DNA of 64,000 bases from Verrucomicrobiaceae bacterium. Its GTDB lineage: Bacteria > Verrucomicrobiota > Verrucomicrobiia > Verrucomicrobiales > Verrucomicrobiaceae. The stretch lies in NCBI GenBank assembly GCA_024232965.1, contig JACKQF010000004.1, positions 62,001-126,000 on the forward strand, written 5' to 3'. Numbering within the stretch: the first letter of the stretch is position 1; every line of letters begins with the position of its first letter. Positions 26,728 through 33,984 of the stretch are shown here, piece after piece. A program made the translations under genes and the position numbers. Below the pieces are notes generated by a model. It saw only the letters and a list, made by a program, of their open reading frames with translations. It had not been told where the DNA came from and made no database searches.

Positions 26728-27429
26728 TTAATCCCGATTTTCATTCAACACATCCAAGTTCATCCGAATTCTGAACGGAAGACAACGCCGAAGCTGGCGA
26801 CGGAGACCCGTTGCCCTGACTACAAAAGTCAGTGCCCAGTGCCCAGTGCACTGCGACTGGGGCAGTCCGCACTGCGGGCATTGTTCCTCGTGTCCAGTGC
26901 ACTGCGATTGGGGTAGTCCACACTGTGGGCATTGTTCCTCGTGTCCAGTGCACTGCGATTGGGGTAGTCCACACTGTGGGCATTGTTCCTCGTGTCCAGT
27001 GCACTGCGACTGGGGCAGTCCGCACTCCGGGCATTGCTCTTCGCCCCCACCACTTTCGCATGAGCAAGCTAATCTATATAATGCGGCTTGGATAAGTCTC
27101 GCAACAGCAGCCTCCTGCAATTGAACGGCGGTGACACCAGCTTCGACTGCCGCCTGTGTTAGCTGGTCACCAAGCTCAAGGTTGTCTTCAGCGTACGCCT
27201 CCGCCGCTTGCTGCTGGTAAGAATTTACCAAATCAAAGAATGTTTCCGCCTCGTCGAGCAAATAACCCGCTTCACTCTCCAGTTGTGATGCCTCTTGGCA
27301 CCAACTGCAATCTGCCCAAACACGCACCTCAAGGCTGCTGAAAACAAACAGAATGAGGAATACATGTGCTCGGAGGTAAAAAAACAGTCGTGGACAGAAT
27401 AGTTTTGACTCAAAACTGCCGCCCCCCAC
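26728..27429 (-). CDS. Exported protein with four tandem Cys-rich 17-residue repeats
   Basis: A 233-residue protein from a GTG start. A signal-like segment (AHVFLILFVFSSLEVRVWA) is followed by mature sequence starting DCSWCQE. Then comes a helical domain rich in Ala, Gln and Glu (residues about 45-115), CSCESGGG, and four contiguous copies of EEQCPxCGLPQSQCTGH, each with CxxC and a further Cys and His, so each could bind a metal or form disulfides. A basic tail follows. The differences between the unit pairs 1/4 and 2/3 (Cys tgc/tgt, Leu ctg/cta, Gln cag/caa) fall at third positions in this frame, which supports this strand as coding. It is the first gene of a two-gene unit with the coiled-coil protein. 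Family is not recognised. Confidence 0.72.
   Translation of the reverse strand: MGGGSFESKLFCPRLFFYLRAHVFLILFVFSSLEVRVWADCSWCQEASQLESEAGYLLDEAETFFDLVNSYQQQAAEAYAEDNLELGDQLTQAAVEAGVTAVQLQEAAVARLIQAALYRLACSCESGGGEEQCPECGLPQSQCTGHEEQCPQCGLPQSQCTGHEEQCPQCGLPQSQCTGHEEQCPQCGLPQSQCTGHWALTFVVRATGLRRQLRRCLPFRIRMNLDVLNENRD
26843..27046. repeat. Four 51-bp tandem repeats
   Basis: Units start at 26843, 26894, 26945 and 26996 with an exact 51-bp period and no spacers. Units 2 and 3 look identical; 1 and 4 share synonymous differences from them, and unit 4 has extra changes at its end. They encode the Cys-rich repeats of the minus-strand gene. Confidence 0.95.
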
Positions 27430-27769
27430 AAATTTCAGTCTGTCAGCCTGAGCGCCGCAGACAGATTGACTTAGGAGCCCCCCTTATTTGCCGTGGTGTG
27501 TTGCTTATTATTTTTCATGGCGTGCGCAGTTTGCGCCGAAATCAGCAGTCAGGTCAATAAAAATATTCTGGTCATGAGCAAAAAATTCAACCTCCGCTTC
27601 AAGGGCCTCGCTACAGGAATAACCTCCCCCGTTGTTCAAAATATCGCCTTGATGACCCTGTTGCTGAGGTGGCTGCGGCAAGCTCCAGAATAGGCGTGAA
27701 CAGCGCACGCTTTAGGGTTGAGCAACTGCTGGTGCACAGGTAATACGACATCGCAGCCCCATCTCCCTT
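27430..27769. other. 340-bp intergenic stretch without a convincing gene
   Basis: It separates the divergent Cys-rich repeat gene and the cyclase-like gene and is AT-richer around 27500-27570. A 66-codon plus-strand frame (27493-27693, GTG start, hydrophobic N-terminus) is open but has no recognisable family, so I do not call it. Promoters for both neighbours probably lie here, but I cannot pinpoint one. Confidence 0.5.
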
Positions 27770-29208
27770 TTGGAACCGCCCTACCCGCTCGAAGACCAGC
27801 ACCTCCCCACCCACCGGCTGCCGCCCGCACGGCGCGCCCGGAATTGGGGGCGTTTTGCGTTCGCGATCATCACCGCGCTGCTGGTGCATCTGGGACTTTT
27901 TCAAGCGCTTCGCCAGATCGTCCTCATCGTTCAGCACCTCGGTACCGGCGTCGAGATCATAGCCCGCCCAGCCCCTGAGGCCCCGCAGCAAGAGCCCGTC
28001 GCGCAGCGCATCGCCTCCGCCGCCCAGGTCCCACCCGCCTCCGCCCCTCCTGATCTCGTCTCCCAGGCGCTCGCCGCCAGTGTTTATAGCGATGCGATGC
28101 CGCTCGTTCCCTTTACCTCCCAATGGCAGCCCACCGATCCAGGGGCCAATCTCGGTGCCGCCACTCCCATCTTCTCTGGCGGCGGCGGCATGGGCCTCCC
28201 GCAAAAGATGCGTGCCCGCATGAGCCCAGAAAGCCGACTTCAACTGATCCAGAAAAACGGCGGCACCCCACAGACAGAGGACGCCGTCGGCCGCGCCCTG
28301 CTTTGGTTGCGGGAACATCAAAACCTCGACGGCTCCTGGGGTCAGCACTATCCCGCCGCCATGACCGGTCTCGCCGTGCTCTGCTACCTCGGTCATGGGG
28401 ATATCCCCGGCAGCCGACAGCACGGGCAGGTCGTCAGTCGCGGCATCACCTTCCTCACCGATCTCCAGGCGCGCAACCGCAGCAAGATCTCCACCCGCCC
28501 CGGTAGCGGACAGGCCGCCTACGAACACGGCATCGCCACCTACGCCCTGGGGGAGGCCTACGCCATGGCTCGCTTTGGCCAAAAGGACCTCGGCCCCATC
28601 GCCGAGGGCTTCTTCGAAGGCGTCCGGCTCATTTTAAGAGGGCAGACAAAACGCGGCGGCTGGCTCTATGGCTACGAGCAAGGCGGCGATGGCGATACCT
28701 CCGTCACCGGCTGGCAATATCAGGCGCTCAAGATCGCGGATCAGACACGACTCCCTTCCCCACGCTGAAAGAGCAGCTCCAGCGCACCGCTAAATTCCTG
28801 CTCTTCATCCGTGGTCCCGAGGGCGGCTTCGGTTACACCTCCCGAGGCGACCGCCTCAGCCTCACCTCGGTCGGCGTCCTGGGCCTGCAATTCATCGATC
28901 CAAAGAAGCACCAGCCCGCCATCGTCGCAGGCCTCAAGTTCATGTTCAAGGGCAGCGAAAATCAACGCTGGCCCCAGGCCAATCTCTACAGTTGGTATTA
29001 CAACACCCAAGCCACCTTCCAGTTCGGCGGCAGCGCCTGGGAGCGATGGAACGCCGTCTTCCGAGAAGAAGTCCTGACCCACCAACAAGAAGACGGCCAC
29101 TGGAGCCACGGCACCACCAGCGGAGCCAATGAAGACGCCGATATCTTCTGCACCTGCCTCTGCACCCTGATGCTGGAGGTTTACTACCGGTATGCCGTGG
29201 AGGGTTGA
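27770..29208 (+). pseudogene. Squalene-cyclase/prenyltransferase-like repeat protein, broken by a -1 frameshift
   Basis: The first part (TTG start at 27770, 332 codons) has an N-terminal membrane helix (FAFAIITALLVHLGLFQAL), a Pro/Ala-rich linker and alpha/alpha-toroid motifs of the terpenoid cyclase/prenyltransferase fold: ALLWLREHQNLDGSWGQHY, MTGLAVLCYLGHGDIPG, GGWLYGYEQGGDGDTSVTGW. It stops at 28766-28768, but the same fold continues without a break in frame 1 from about 28741 (TLKEQLQRTAKFLLFIRG, GGFGYTSRGD, YSWYYNTQATFQFGG, ANEDADIFCTCLCTLMLEVYYRY) to the stop at 29206-29208. One base seems to be missing between about 28725 and 28745. The cause could be decay, a sequencing error or frameshifting; no obvious slippery run is present. 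Catalytic DxDD-type function is not evident, and these verrucomicrobial proteins are usually of unknown role. Confidence 0.8.
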
Positions 29209-29226
29209 GGCCTGGCAATGCTGCCA

Positions 29227-29248
29227 ACAAAAGTCTGGAATCTTTTGT
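29227..29248 (+). terminator. Possible weak terminator hairpin
   Basis: ACAAAAG-TCTGGAAT-CTTTTGT forms a 7-bp stem with an 8-nt loop, 19 nt after the cyclase-like stop. It is AT-rich and ends in a T-rich arm, but has no long T-tract. Confidence 0.3.
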
Positions 29249-29339
29249 GATTTGATGCGAGGGGTGCCATGACCCTAAGCGAACGAATCAATACAATTCC
29301 ACCGACGGGACAGTGATACCAACCCCACAACGACTCACA

Positions 29340-29771
29340 ATGTCTCAATCGGCCGCTATTTGCTCAATGGACGGTGTGGGTCAATCACTCCAAGTGTTTC
29401 AGGACAACCTTACGCTAACGCCGAAGGGCGTGATCGGCCTCATGAAGAGTGGATTGACAGGATCACTCACCGTCCCCTTGCGTTCCATCTCCACGATATC
29501 CTTCAAAAAATCCGGCTTCACGAACGGCTTTCTGAGCTTCAACATCGTGGGTGGAGAGCTGGCACGCTTCGAGTTTGCAGATGGCTTATTGAATGATCTC
29601 GCGCTTCAAATCAAAACCTTCATCGAAGGCCAGATTTTGGCCCAGCAATCTCAGCCGTCTTCACCCACAGCCAGCATCGCTGATCAACTGCATCAACTCG
29701 GCACAATGATGCGCGAGGGGCTACTGTCAGCTTCCGAATTTGAGGCAGCCAAGCGGAAGCTACTGGTCTAG
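29340..29771 (+). CDS. SHOCT-domain protein with N-terminal PH-like domain
   Basis: A 143-residue cytoplasmic protein from the ATG at 29340 (an in-frame GTG at 29313 is an alternative). Residues about 10-95 are beta-rich with SGLTGSLTVPLRSISTISFKKSG and GGELARFEFADG, similar to DUF4429/bacterial PH-like domains. The C-terminus ADQLHQLGTMMREGLLSASEFEAAKRKLL is a clear SHOCT motif, a short helical hairpin common at the ends of bacterial proteins. Its partner is unknown. It lies between the broken cyclase gene and a small membrane ORF. Confidence 0.82.
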   Translation: MSQSAAICSMDGVGQSLQVFQDNLTLTPKGVIGLMKSGLTGSLTVPLRSISTISFKKSGFTNGFLSFNIVGGELARFEFADGLLNDLALQIKTFIEGQILAQQSQPSSPTASIADQLHQLGTMMREGLLSASEFEAAKRKLLV

Positions 29772-29836
29772 CCAAACAATTGGAACCAACAAAACCTGTA
29801 GTGGCAATAGCTCGGAAGACCTTGAACAAACTCGTC

Positions 29837-30025
29837 ATGGCCTTGGGGTGCGCGACAGGAACCGCCCTGGTTGATGGATTCAAGTACGGCATTGACGGCA
29901 TCTACCTGCCGAAGATCGCTTTCTTTTTCGTCTTCATTACCCTCCTGCTGCTGCCAATCCCCAACCGCTGGCTTTTCAAAGAGCGTTGCGTCGCTCAGTC
30001 GGACGCAGCCAACGAAGGAATATAG
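29837..30025 (+). CDS. Possible small membrane protein
   Basis: A 62-residue frame from the ATG at 29837 (the frame extends to a TTG at 29780) with one strong hydrophobic helix (PKIAFFFVFITLLLLPIP) followed by NRWLFKER. It lies 65 bp after the SHOCT gene on the same strand. No family is recognised; it may be a genuine small membrane protein or an incidental frame. Confidence 0.4.
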   Translation: MALGCATGTALVDGFKYGIDGIYLPKIAFFFVFITLLLLPIPNRWLFKERCVAQSDAANEGI

Positions 30026-30039
30026 CGCGCACGCAACCG

Positions 30040-30924
30040 TCAAAGCACCAAAGCAATCGCGCTCATCAAGAGCAACGCGCCAATGAGGCGCCAGCGGAGG
30101 ACGGTGCGGGGGAGGTGCTGCTCGTCATTGCCGAACCAGTGGCCAACCATCCACACCATGGCGACGCTCCACAGACCGCGCGAGCTGTAGGCGATGTTGG
30201 CGACGGTGGCCTTGCCGTAGATGGCGAAGGTGCAGATAAAGATGAGGGATTGCACGCCCAGCAGGAAGGCGCTGGGCACGAGGAGCTTCCACGCGGGCTT
30301 CGGGACCTGCCGCAGCGGGGCGCGGAACATGGGGATCATGAGGAGCGAAAACAGGGCGCTGACCCAAAACACGATGGGCAGAAACCGCCCGACGCCCCAG
30401 GCCGGGGTCCACTTTTGAACCAGCACATCAAACAGGGCAAAGGTCACCGACCCTGCCCCACCTGCCAGAAGCGTGATGCCCAGGTTTCGCGAGGGCGAGG
30501 CCCGGTCCCTGCGGTTCAGGCAGGTAACGGCCAGCACGCTGAGCACCGCCGCCCACCACATCTTGGCCGTGACGGGCTCTGTGAGCAGCAGCGTGGTAAA
30601 GAAGCCCACGAGCACGACCTTCAGCCCAAACACCGGCACTGCCACCGATACGTCCCCGCGATCCAGCGCCAGGAACTGGAAGGTCTGCCCCATGGCCAGA
30701 AGCATACCCACCACCACCGGCTGCCAAAGCAGGCTGGCAGAAGGGATGGTGCCGCCAAAGAACCATAGAGAAGAAAAGACGAGCGCGACGATCTGGTTCG
30801 TGACAAAAGCAATCCGCCAAACACCAACGCCGTAGCTGCCGGCCCGCTTAACCATCAAGGCGCTGAAGGTGTAAATGACGGCCGAGATCAACGGCAGGAC
30901 GACAACAGCGGTGGATGGAGACAT
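30040..30924 (-). CDS. EamA/DMT-superfamily transporter
   Basis: A 294-residue integral membrane protein with about ten hydrophobic helices arranged as two repeated halves, as in drug/metabolite transporters. The first half starts AVVVLPLISAVIYTFSALMVKRAG and contains FLALDRGDVSVAVPVFGLKVVLVG; the second half includes ANIAYSSRGLWSVAMVWMVGHWFGN. The N-terminal ...SALMVKRAG and mid-protein ...EPVTAKMWWAAVLSVLAV are typical of EamA halves. The substrate is unknown. It ends 14 bp from the small plus-strand ORF and is divergent from the acyltransferase gene. Confidence 0.85.
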   Translation of the reverse strand: MSPSTAVVVLPLISAVIYTFSALMVKRAGSYGVGVWRIAFVTNQIVALVFSSLWFFGGTIPSASLLWQPVVVGMLLAMGQTFQFLALDRGDVSVAVPVFGLKVVLVGFFTTLLLTEPVTAKMWWAAVLSVLAVTCLNRRDRASPSRNLGITLLAGGAGSVTFALFDVLVQKWTPAWGVGRFLPIVFWVSALFSLLMIPMFRAPLRQVPKPAWKLLVPSAFLLGVQSLIFICTFAIYGKATVANIAYSSRGLWSVAMVWMVGHWFGNDEQHLPRTVLRWRLIGALLLMSAIALVL

Positions 30925-31074
30925 GAAGGGTAGTCACCAGTGAATGCGGTTGGCTCGCAGTGCAAGCGTGGTTGAGGGGAGGCTGTGCGGTCGTTTGCGG
31001 GACCTCCTTTCGTCCTCGACCCTCGTGCTCCTCCATCGTCCTCGATCCAGTGCCCCGGCAGGCGAGCGACGGGT

Positions 31075-31135
31075 GGTGCGGACACTTTTGTCTGCACGCA
31101 CAGGGGACGCTCATGCAGACAGAAGTGTCTGCATC
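31075..31135. repeat. Long imperfect inverted repeat in a divergent spacer
   Basis: GACACTTTTGTCTGC (31081-31095) and GCAGACAGAAGTGTC (31115-31129) pair at 14 of 15 positions around a 19-nt loop; the stem extends by several further matches and wobbles to 31075 and 31135. It lies between the EamA gene and the acyltransferase gene. It could be a cis-regulatory hairpin or the core of a small repetitive element. Confidence 0.6.
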
Positions 31136-31168
31136 ACACTTTTCACGCTCACATCTGGACACATTTTA

Positions 31169-31196
31169 CCGACTACTGTTTACTAACCACCGACCA
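31169..31196. repeat. Degenerate heptanucleotide array
   Basis: Four consecutive 7-nt segments CCGACTA, CTGTTTA, CTAACCA and CCGACCA follow a CYRNYYA pattern, ending 17 bp before the acyltransferase ATG. Same period and same kind of position as the array before uvrA. Confidence 0.5.
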
Positions 31197-31213
31197 CTTC
31201 ACCCCCTCCCCTC

Positions 31214-32404
31214 ATGACCACCGCATCCACACCTCCGGGAAGACTCGCCTCCATCGATGCCTACCGTGGCTTTGTGATGCTGCTGATGATGGGCGAAGTG
31301 CTGCACTTTTACGCGGTCTCGCAGTCGCTGCCAGACAGTGGGTTTTGGGCATTCCTGGCCTATCACCAAGACCACGTCGATTGGGTGGGGTGCTCGCTTC
31401 ATGATCTGATCCAGCCGTCCTTCTCCTTTCTGGTGGGGGTGGCTCTGCCGTTCTCTTTGGCTCGCCGAATCGCGGAAGGACAGCCTCTGGCAAAGCGCAG
31501 TGCACATGCTTTTTGGCGGGCGTTTATCTTGGTGATGCTGGGCGTCTTTCTGCGCTCCATCGGTGCCCGCCAGACTTACTGGACCTTTGAGGACACGCTC
31601 TCCCAGATCGGGCTTGGCTATGGATTTCTCTACCTCATCGCCCACACCAGTGGCCGCGCTCAGTGGCTGACGCTGGCGGGAATCTTGATCGCCTACTGGG
31701 CAGCCTTTGCGGCCTACCCATTGCCAGGAGCCGACTTTGATTGGGCCGCGGCGGGTGTGGCACCTGACTGGCCGCACCATGCCTCAGGACTGGCGGCGCA
31801 CTGGAACAAAAACACCAACTTTGCCTGGGGCTTTGACACCTGGTTCATGAACCTTTTCCCGCGCAAGGCCCCCTTTACCCACAATGAAGGCGGCTACTCC
31901 ACCCTGAGCTTCATCCCCACACTTGGCACGATGATTCTGGGGCTGATCGCGGGGAAAACGATGCTCAACAAAGAAACCAACCCCCAGCAAAAACTGCGCT
32001 GGCTGGTCATCGGCGGAATCGTCCTGCTGGCTGCGGGCTGGGCGCTGGGAGCACTTGGCATTTGTCCTGTGGTGAAGCGCATCTGGACACCAAGCTGGGC
32101 ACTCTTTAGCGGCGGGTGGTGTTTCCTGCTGTTGGCGGCGTTTTACGTTGTCGTTGATGTTGCGAACCTCCAGAGGTGGTCGCTGCCGCTACGAGTCGTG
32201 GGCATGAACTCAATTGCGGCGTACTGTCTGGCGCACCTGATCGAGGAATTCCTGCGCCGTGCCCTGGAAACACACTTGGGACCGAAGTTCTTTGAGCGTT
32301 TCGGCGGTGCCTATGCTCCGTTTTTCGAGGGAGCCGTAGTGTTATTTTTCCTCTGGCTGATCCTCTACTGGATGTTCCAGCGGAAGCTATTTTTGAGGAT
32401 CTGA
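31214..32404 (+). CDS. HGSNAT/DUF5009-type membrane acyltransferase family protein
   Basis: A 396-residue multi-pass membrane protein (about ten helices). It begins RLASIDAYRGFVMLLMMGEVLHF, the family's SIDAYRG signature, has CSLHDLIQPSFSFLVGVALPFS with a His (about residue 63) in the region used for acetyl transfer in heparan-alpha-glucosaminide N-acetyltransferase, and a late LRVVGMNSIAAYCLAHLI. Relatives transfer acetyl groups across membranes to glucosamine-type sugars; bacterial members are mostly untested. Two hairpin-like elements and a heptad array precede it. Link to the sulfatases elsewhere in the window is only speculative. Confidence 0.82.
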   Translation: MTTASTPPGRLASIDAYRGFVMLLMMGEVLHFYAVSQSLPDSGFWAFLAYHQDHVDWVGCSLHDLIQPSFSFLVGVALPFSLARRIAEGQPLAKRSAHAFWRAFILVMLGVFLRSIGARQTYWTFEDTLSQIGLGYGFLYLIAHTSGRAQWLTLAGILIAYWAAFAAYPLPGADFDWAAAGVAPDWPHHASGLAAHWNKNTNFAWGFDTWFMNLFPRKAPFTHNEGGYSTLSFIPTLGTMILGLIAGKTMLNKETNPQQKLRWLVIGGIVLLAAGWALGALGICPVVKRIWTPSWALFSGGWCFLLLAAFYVVVDVANLQRWSLPLRVVGMNSIAAYCLAHLIEEFLRRALETHLGPKFFERFGGAYAPFFEGAVVLFFLWLILYWMFQRKLFLRI

Positions 32405-32438
32405 TCCTCGACGATCTTTGCGCTAGGCGATGGCGGCC

Positions 32439-32545
32439 AAGTAGCCCTCGGCTTCAGTTGGTGCACAGAATGCACGACCAGCAGCGGCGCTGGACGAGCT
32501 AAAGCTCACGGCTACTTCCATGAGCACCACCAGACTCGGTGGTGC
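32439..32545. other. Branched inverted-repeat structure between convergent genes
   Basis: AAGTAGCC (32439-32446) pairs perfectly with GGCTACTT (32510-32517) and encloses three small hairpins: GTGCA/TGCAC (32461-32475), CCAGC/GCTGG (32478-32493) and GAGC/GCTC (32496-32507). A fourth perfect 8-bp hairpin, GCACCACC-AGACTC-GGTGGTGC (32524-32545), follows, 19 bp from the purQ stop. The set fills the spacer between the acyltransferase and purQ. It could be a bidirectional terminator, a repetitive element or a structured RNA; no T-tract is present. Confidence 0.45.
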
Positions 32546-32563
32546 GTGATCGCGCCTTCAACC

Positions 32564-33280
32564 TCAAGCCGCCGTCATCGTGTCAAAGGCACCCTTGAAG
32601 AAGTGATAGCCCCAGCCCCACTGCTCGCCAGTTTTCCAATCGGGATCGTAGTGCTGGCCTCGAGTCAGGAAGCGCTCTGGGTGCGGCATCAGTCCGAAGA
32701 CCCGGCCTGTTTCATCCTGCAGCGCGGCAATCGCCTTGGTGGAGCCATTGAAGTTTTCGCCGTAGAGAAGCGGGGCGAGCCCGGACTTGACGTACTTTTC
32801 CGCCTCACCGTCATCGGTAACGACGCGGCCTTCGGCGTGGGCGACTGGGAGCTCAAAATCGTCTGGCAAGGCCTTGAGGAAGGGGCTGACCTTGCTGCCG
32901 TTCTTCTTGAGCGGAACCCAGCGGCAAATGAAACGACCACTGGTGTTGTGGATGAGACTGGCGTGCGGCAGCAGATCCAGTTGAGTGAGGATCTGGAAGC
33001 CGTTGCAGATGCCCAACGCGTATCCACCCTTGGCAATGAACTCCTTCAAGCGTTCGCCCAGTTTGTTCTTGGTGATCAACTGCGCGATGCGCCCCGACAT
33101 CACGTAATCGCCATAGCTGAAGCCGCCTGAAAAGACGACCATCTGCGCGCGATCAAGCACCTCTGGGGTCACAAGGGCAACCGGCAGGACCTCCGCCGTA
33201 AAACCGGCAGCCTCCAGCGCGCGAGATGTCTCGACATCGCAGTTGGTTCCAGGGAATTTAATGAGGATAGCGTGGGGCAT
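32564..33280 (-). CDS. purQ: Phosphoribosylformylglycinamidine synthase subunit PurQ (glutaminase)
   Basis: Supplies ammonia from glutamine to PurL in purine synthesis step four. It is 238 residues, near the usual 225-260. The class I glutaminase triad is complete: nucleophile Cys92 in GICNGFQ, His200 and Glu202 in LMPHPER. The N-terminus HAILIKFPGTNCDVET and the oxyanion-region SGGFSYGDY are typical PurQ. It is separated from purL by a PIN toxin-antitoxin pair (8 bp to the toxin stop), all on the minus strand. A stem-loop lies just after its stop. Confidence 0.97.
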   Translation of the reverse strand: MPHAILIKFPGTNCDVETSRALEAAGFTAEVLPVALVTPEVLDRAQMVVFSGGFSYGDYVMSGRIAQLITKNKLGERLKEFIAKGGYALGICNGFQILTQLDLLPHASLIHNTSGRFICRWVPLKKNGSKVSPFLKALPDDFELPVAHAEGRVVTDDGEAEKYVKSGLAPLLYGENFNGSTKAIAALQDETGRVFGLMPHPERFLTRGQHYDPDWKTGEQWGWGYHFFKGAFDTMTAA

Positions 33281-33288
33281 AAAGGAAT

Positions 33289-33714
33289 TCAGGGCAGACT
33301 GGCTGGGTGATAAGTGAGGAGAAAATCTTCTGGCGTCATGGCTGGGACCGGACTCGCAGTGAAGTCTTTGGTGTTTCGCGAGAGAATGATCGCAGCACCA
33401 CTTGCCTCCGCTACCGACGCCTGCATCGCGTCTTCAAAATCCGACAGCGGCAATTGGAATGCGCGGAGAGCAACTGTGTGGTCGGCTGGAGCGACTCTAG
33501 CCCACGAAACAAGTTGCTGGCAAAACCTCTTCGCGACTACCGCCGACTGAGAGTGGCGCCGAATCAGATAAAACAAGGTCGGAAGGGTATGAAACGCAAT
33601 CATGGCGTCGTGCTGACGATGGCACTCTGACATTGCCGCCCGAGCCGTCGGCTGCCATGGCTGACGGCTGAGGGCTTCGTCGAGAATGACATTGGTATCG
33701 ATCAGCACTCTCAT
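33289..33714 (-). CDS. PIN-domain toxin (VapC-like)
   Basis: A 141-residue PIN-domain ribonuclease-like protein starting MRVLIDTNVILD. Acidic residues expected at the active site are seen at Asp6 (DTN), Asp92 and Asp95 (SDFEDAMQ) and Asp117 (SRNTKDF), with the N-T-K-D motif typical of the family. A longer frame upstream (from 33747) overlaps the antitoxin and is not preferred. The predicted antitoxin ends 7 bp upstream of its ATG, the usual antitoxin-toxin order. VapC-type toxins cut tRNA or rRNA; the target here is unknown. It sits between purL and purQ and may be transcribed with them. Confidence 0.88.
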   Translation of the reverse strand: MRVLIDTNVILDEALSRQPWQPTARAAMSECHRQHDAMIAFHTLPTLFYLIRRHSQSAVVAKRFCQQLVSWARVAPADHTVALRAFQLPLSDFEDAMQASVAEASGAAIILSRNTKDFTASPVPAMTPEDFLLTYHPASLP

Positions 33715-33721
33715 TGCCACC

Positions 33722-33979
33722 TCAACGCTGCGCGTCCTCCGTTTCATCGATTAGAACGTTGCGGAGTTCCTCATCGGTCGCGCCGGTGAGGGTGCCCTGG
33801 CGCATCGAATCGCACAATGCCAAAAATGCCTCAAACGAATCCGCAGCCTGCTCCGCTACACCCACGGGCGCAACGCGGCTTGCCACCAACTTGCCATCGT
33901 GGGCGGTCGCCTCAAAGGCAAACACGTTGCCCTCACGAAGATCAATGGAGTCCGGGACTTCTAGAATGATGCTCGACAT
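33722..33979 (-). CDS. Putative antitoxin of the PIN toxin
   Basis: An 85-residue acidic protein starting MSSIILEVPDSIDLREGNVFAF, ending just before the PIN toxin. A beta-rich N-terminus (SSIILEVPDSIDLREGNVFAFEA) and an acidic helical C-terminus (ATDEELRNVLIDETEDAQR) fit a VapB-like partner, though no standard DNA-binding motif is obvious. The ATG lies 5 bp after the purL stop, so it is probably translated from the purL transcript. The assignment rests mainly on size, order and spacing. Confidence 0.72.
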   Translation of the reverse strand: MSSIILEVPDSIDLREGNVFAFEATAHDGKLVASRVAPVGVAEQAADSFEAFLALCDSMRQGTLTGATDEELRNVLIDETEDAQR

Positions 33980-33984
33980 GGTGA

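Noticed and set aside
26843..27046. CRISPR array
   Set aside because: The 51-bp units are contiguous with no unique spacers, and no cas gene is nearby.
26846..27124. A Cys/His-rich repeat protein on the plus strand across the 51-bp repeats
   Set aside because: Because 51 is divisible by three, all frames stay open. The unit-to-unit changes are silent on the minus strand, where a signal peptide and normal domain also exist.
27493..27693. A 66-codon frame with a hydrophobic N-terminus
   Set aside because: No homology recognised, weak start and composition typical of spacer DNA.
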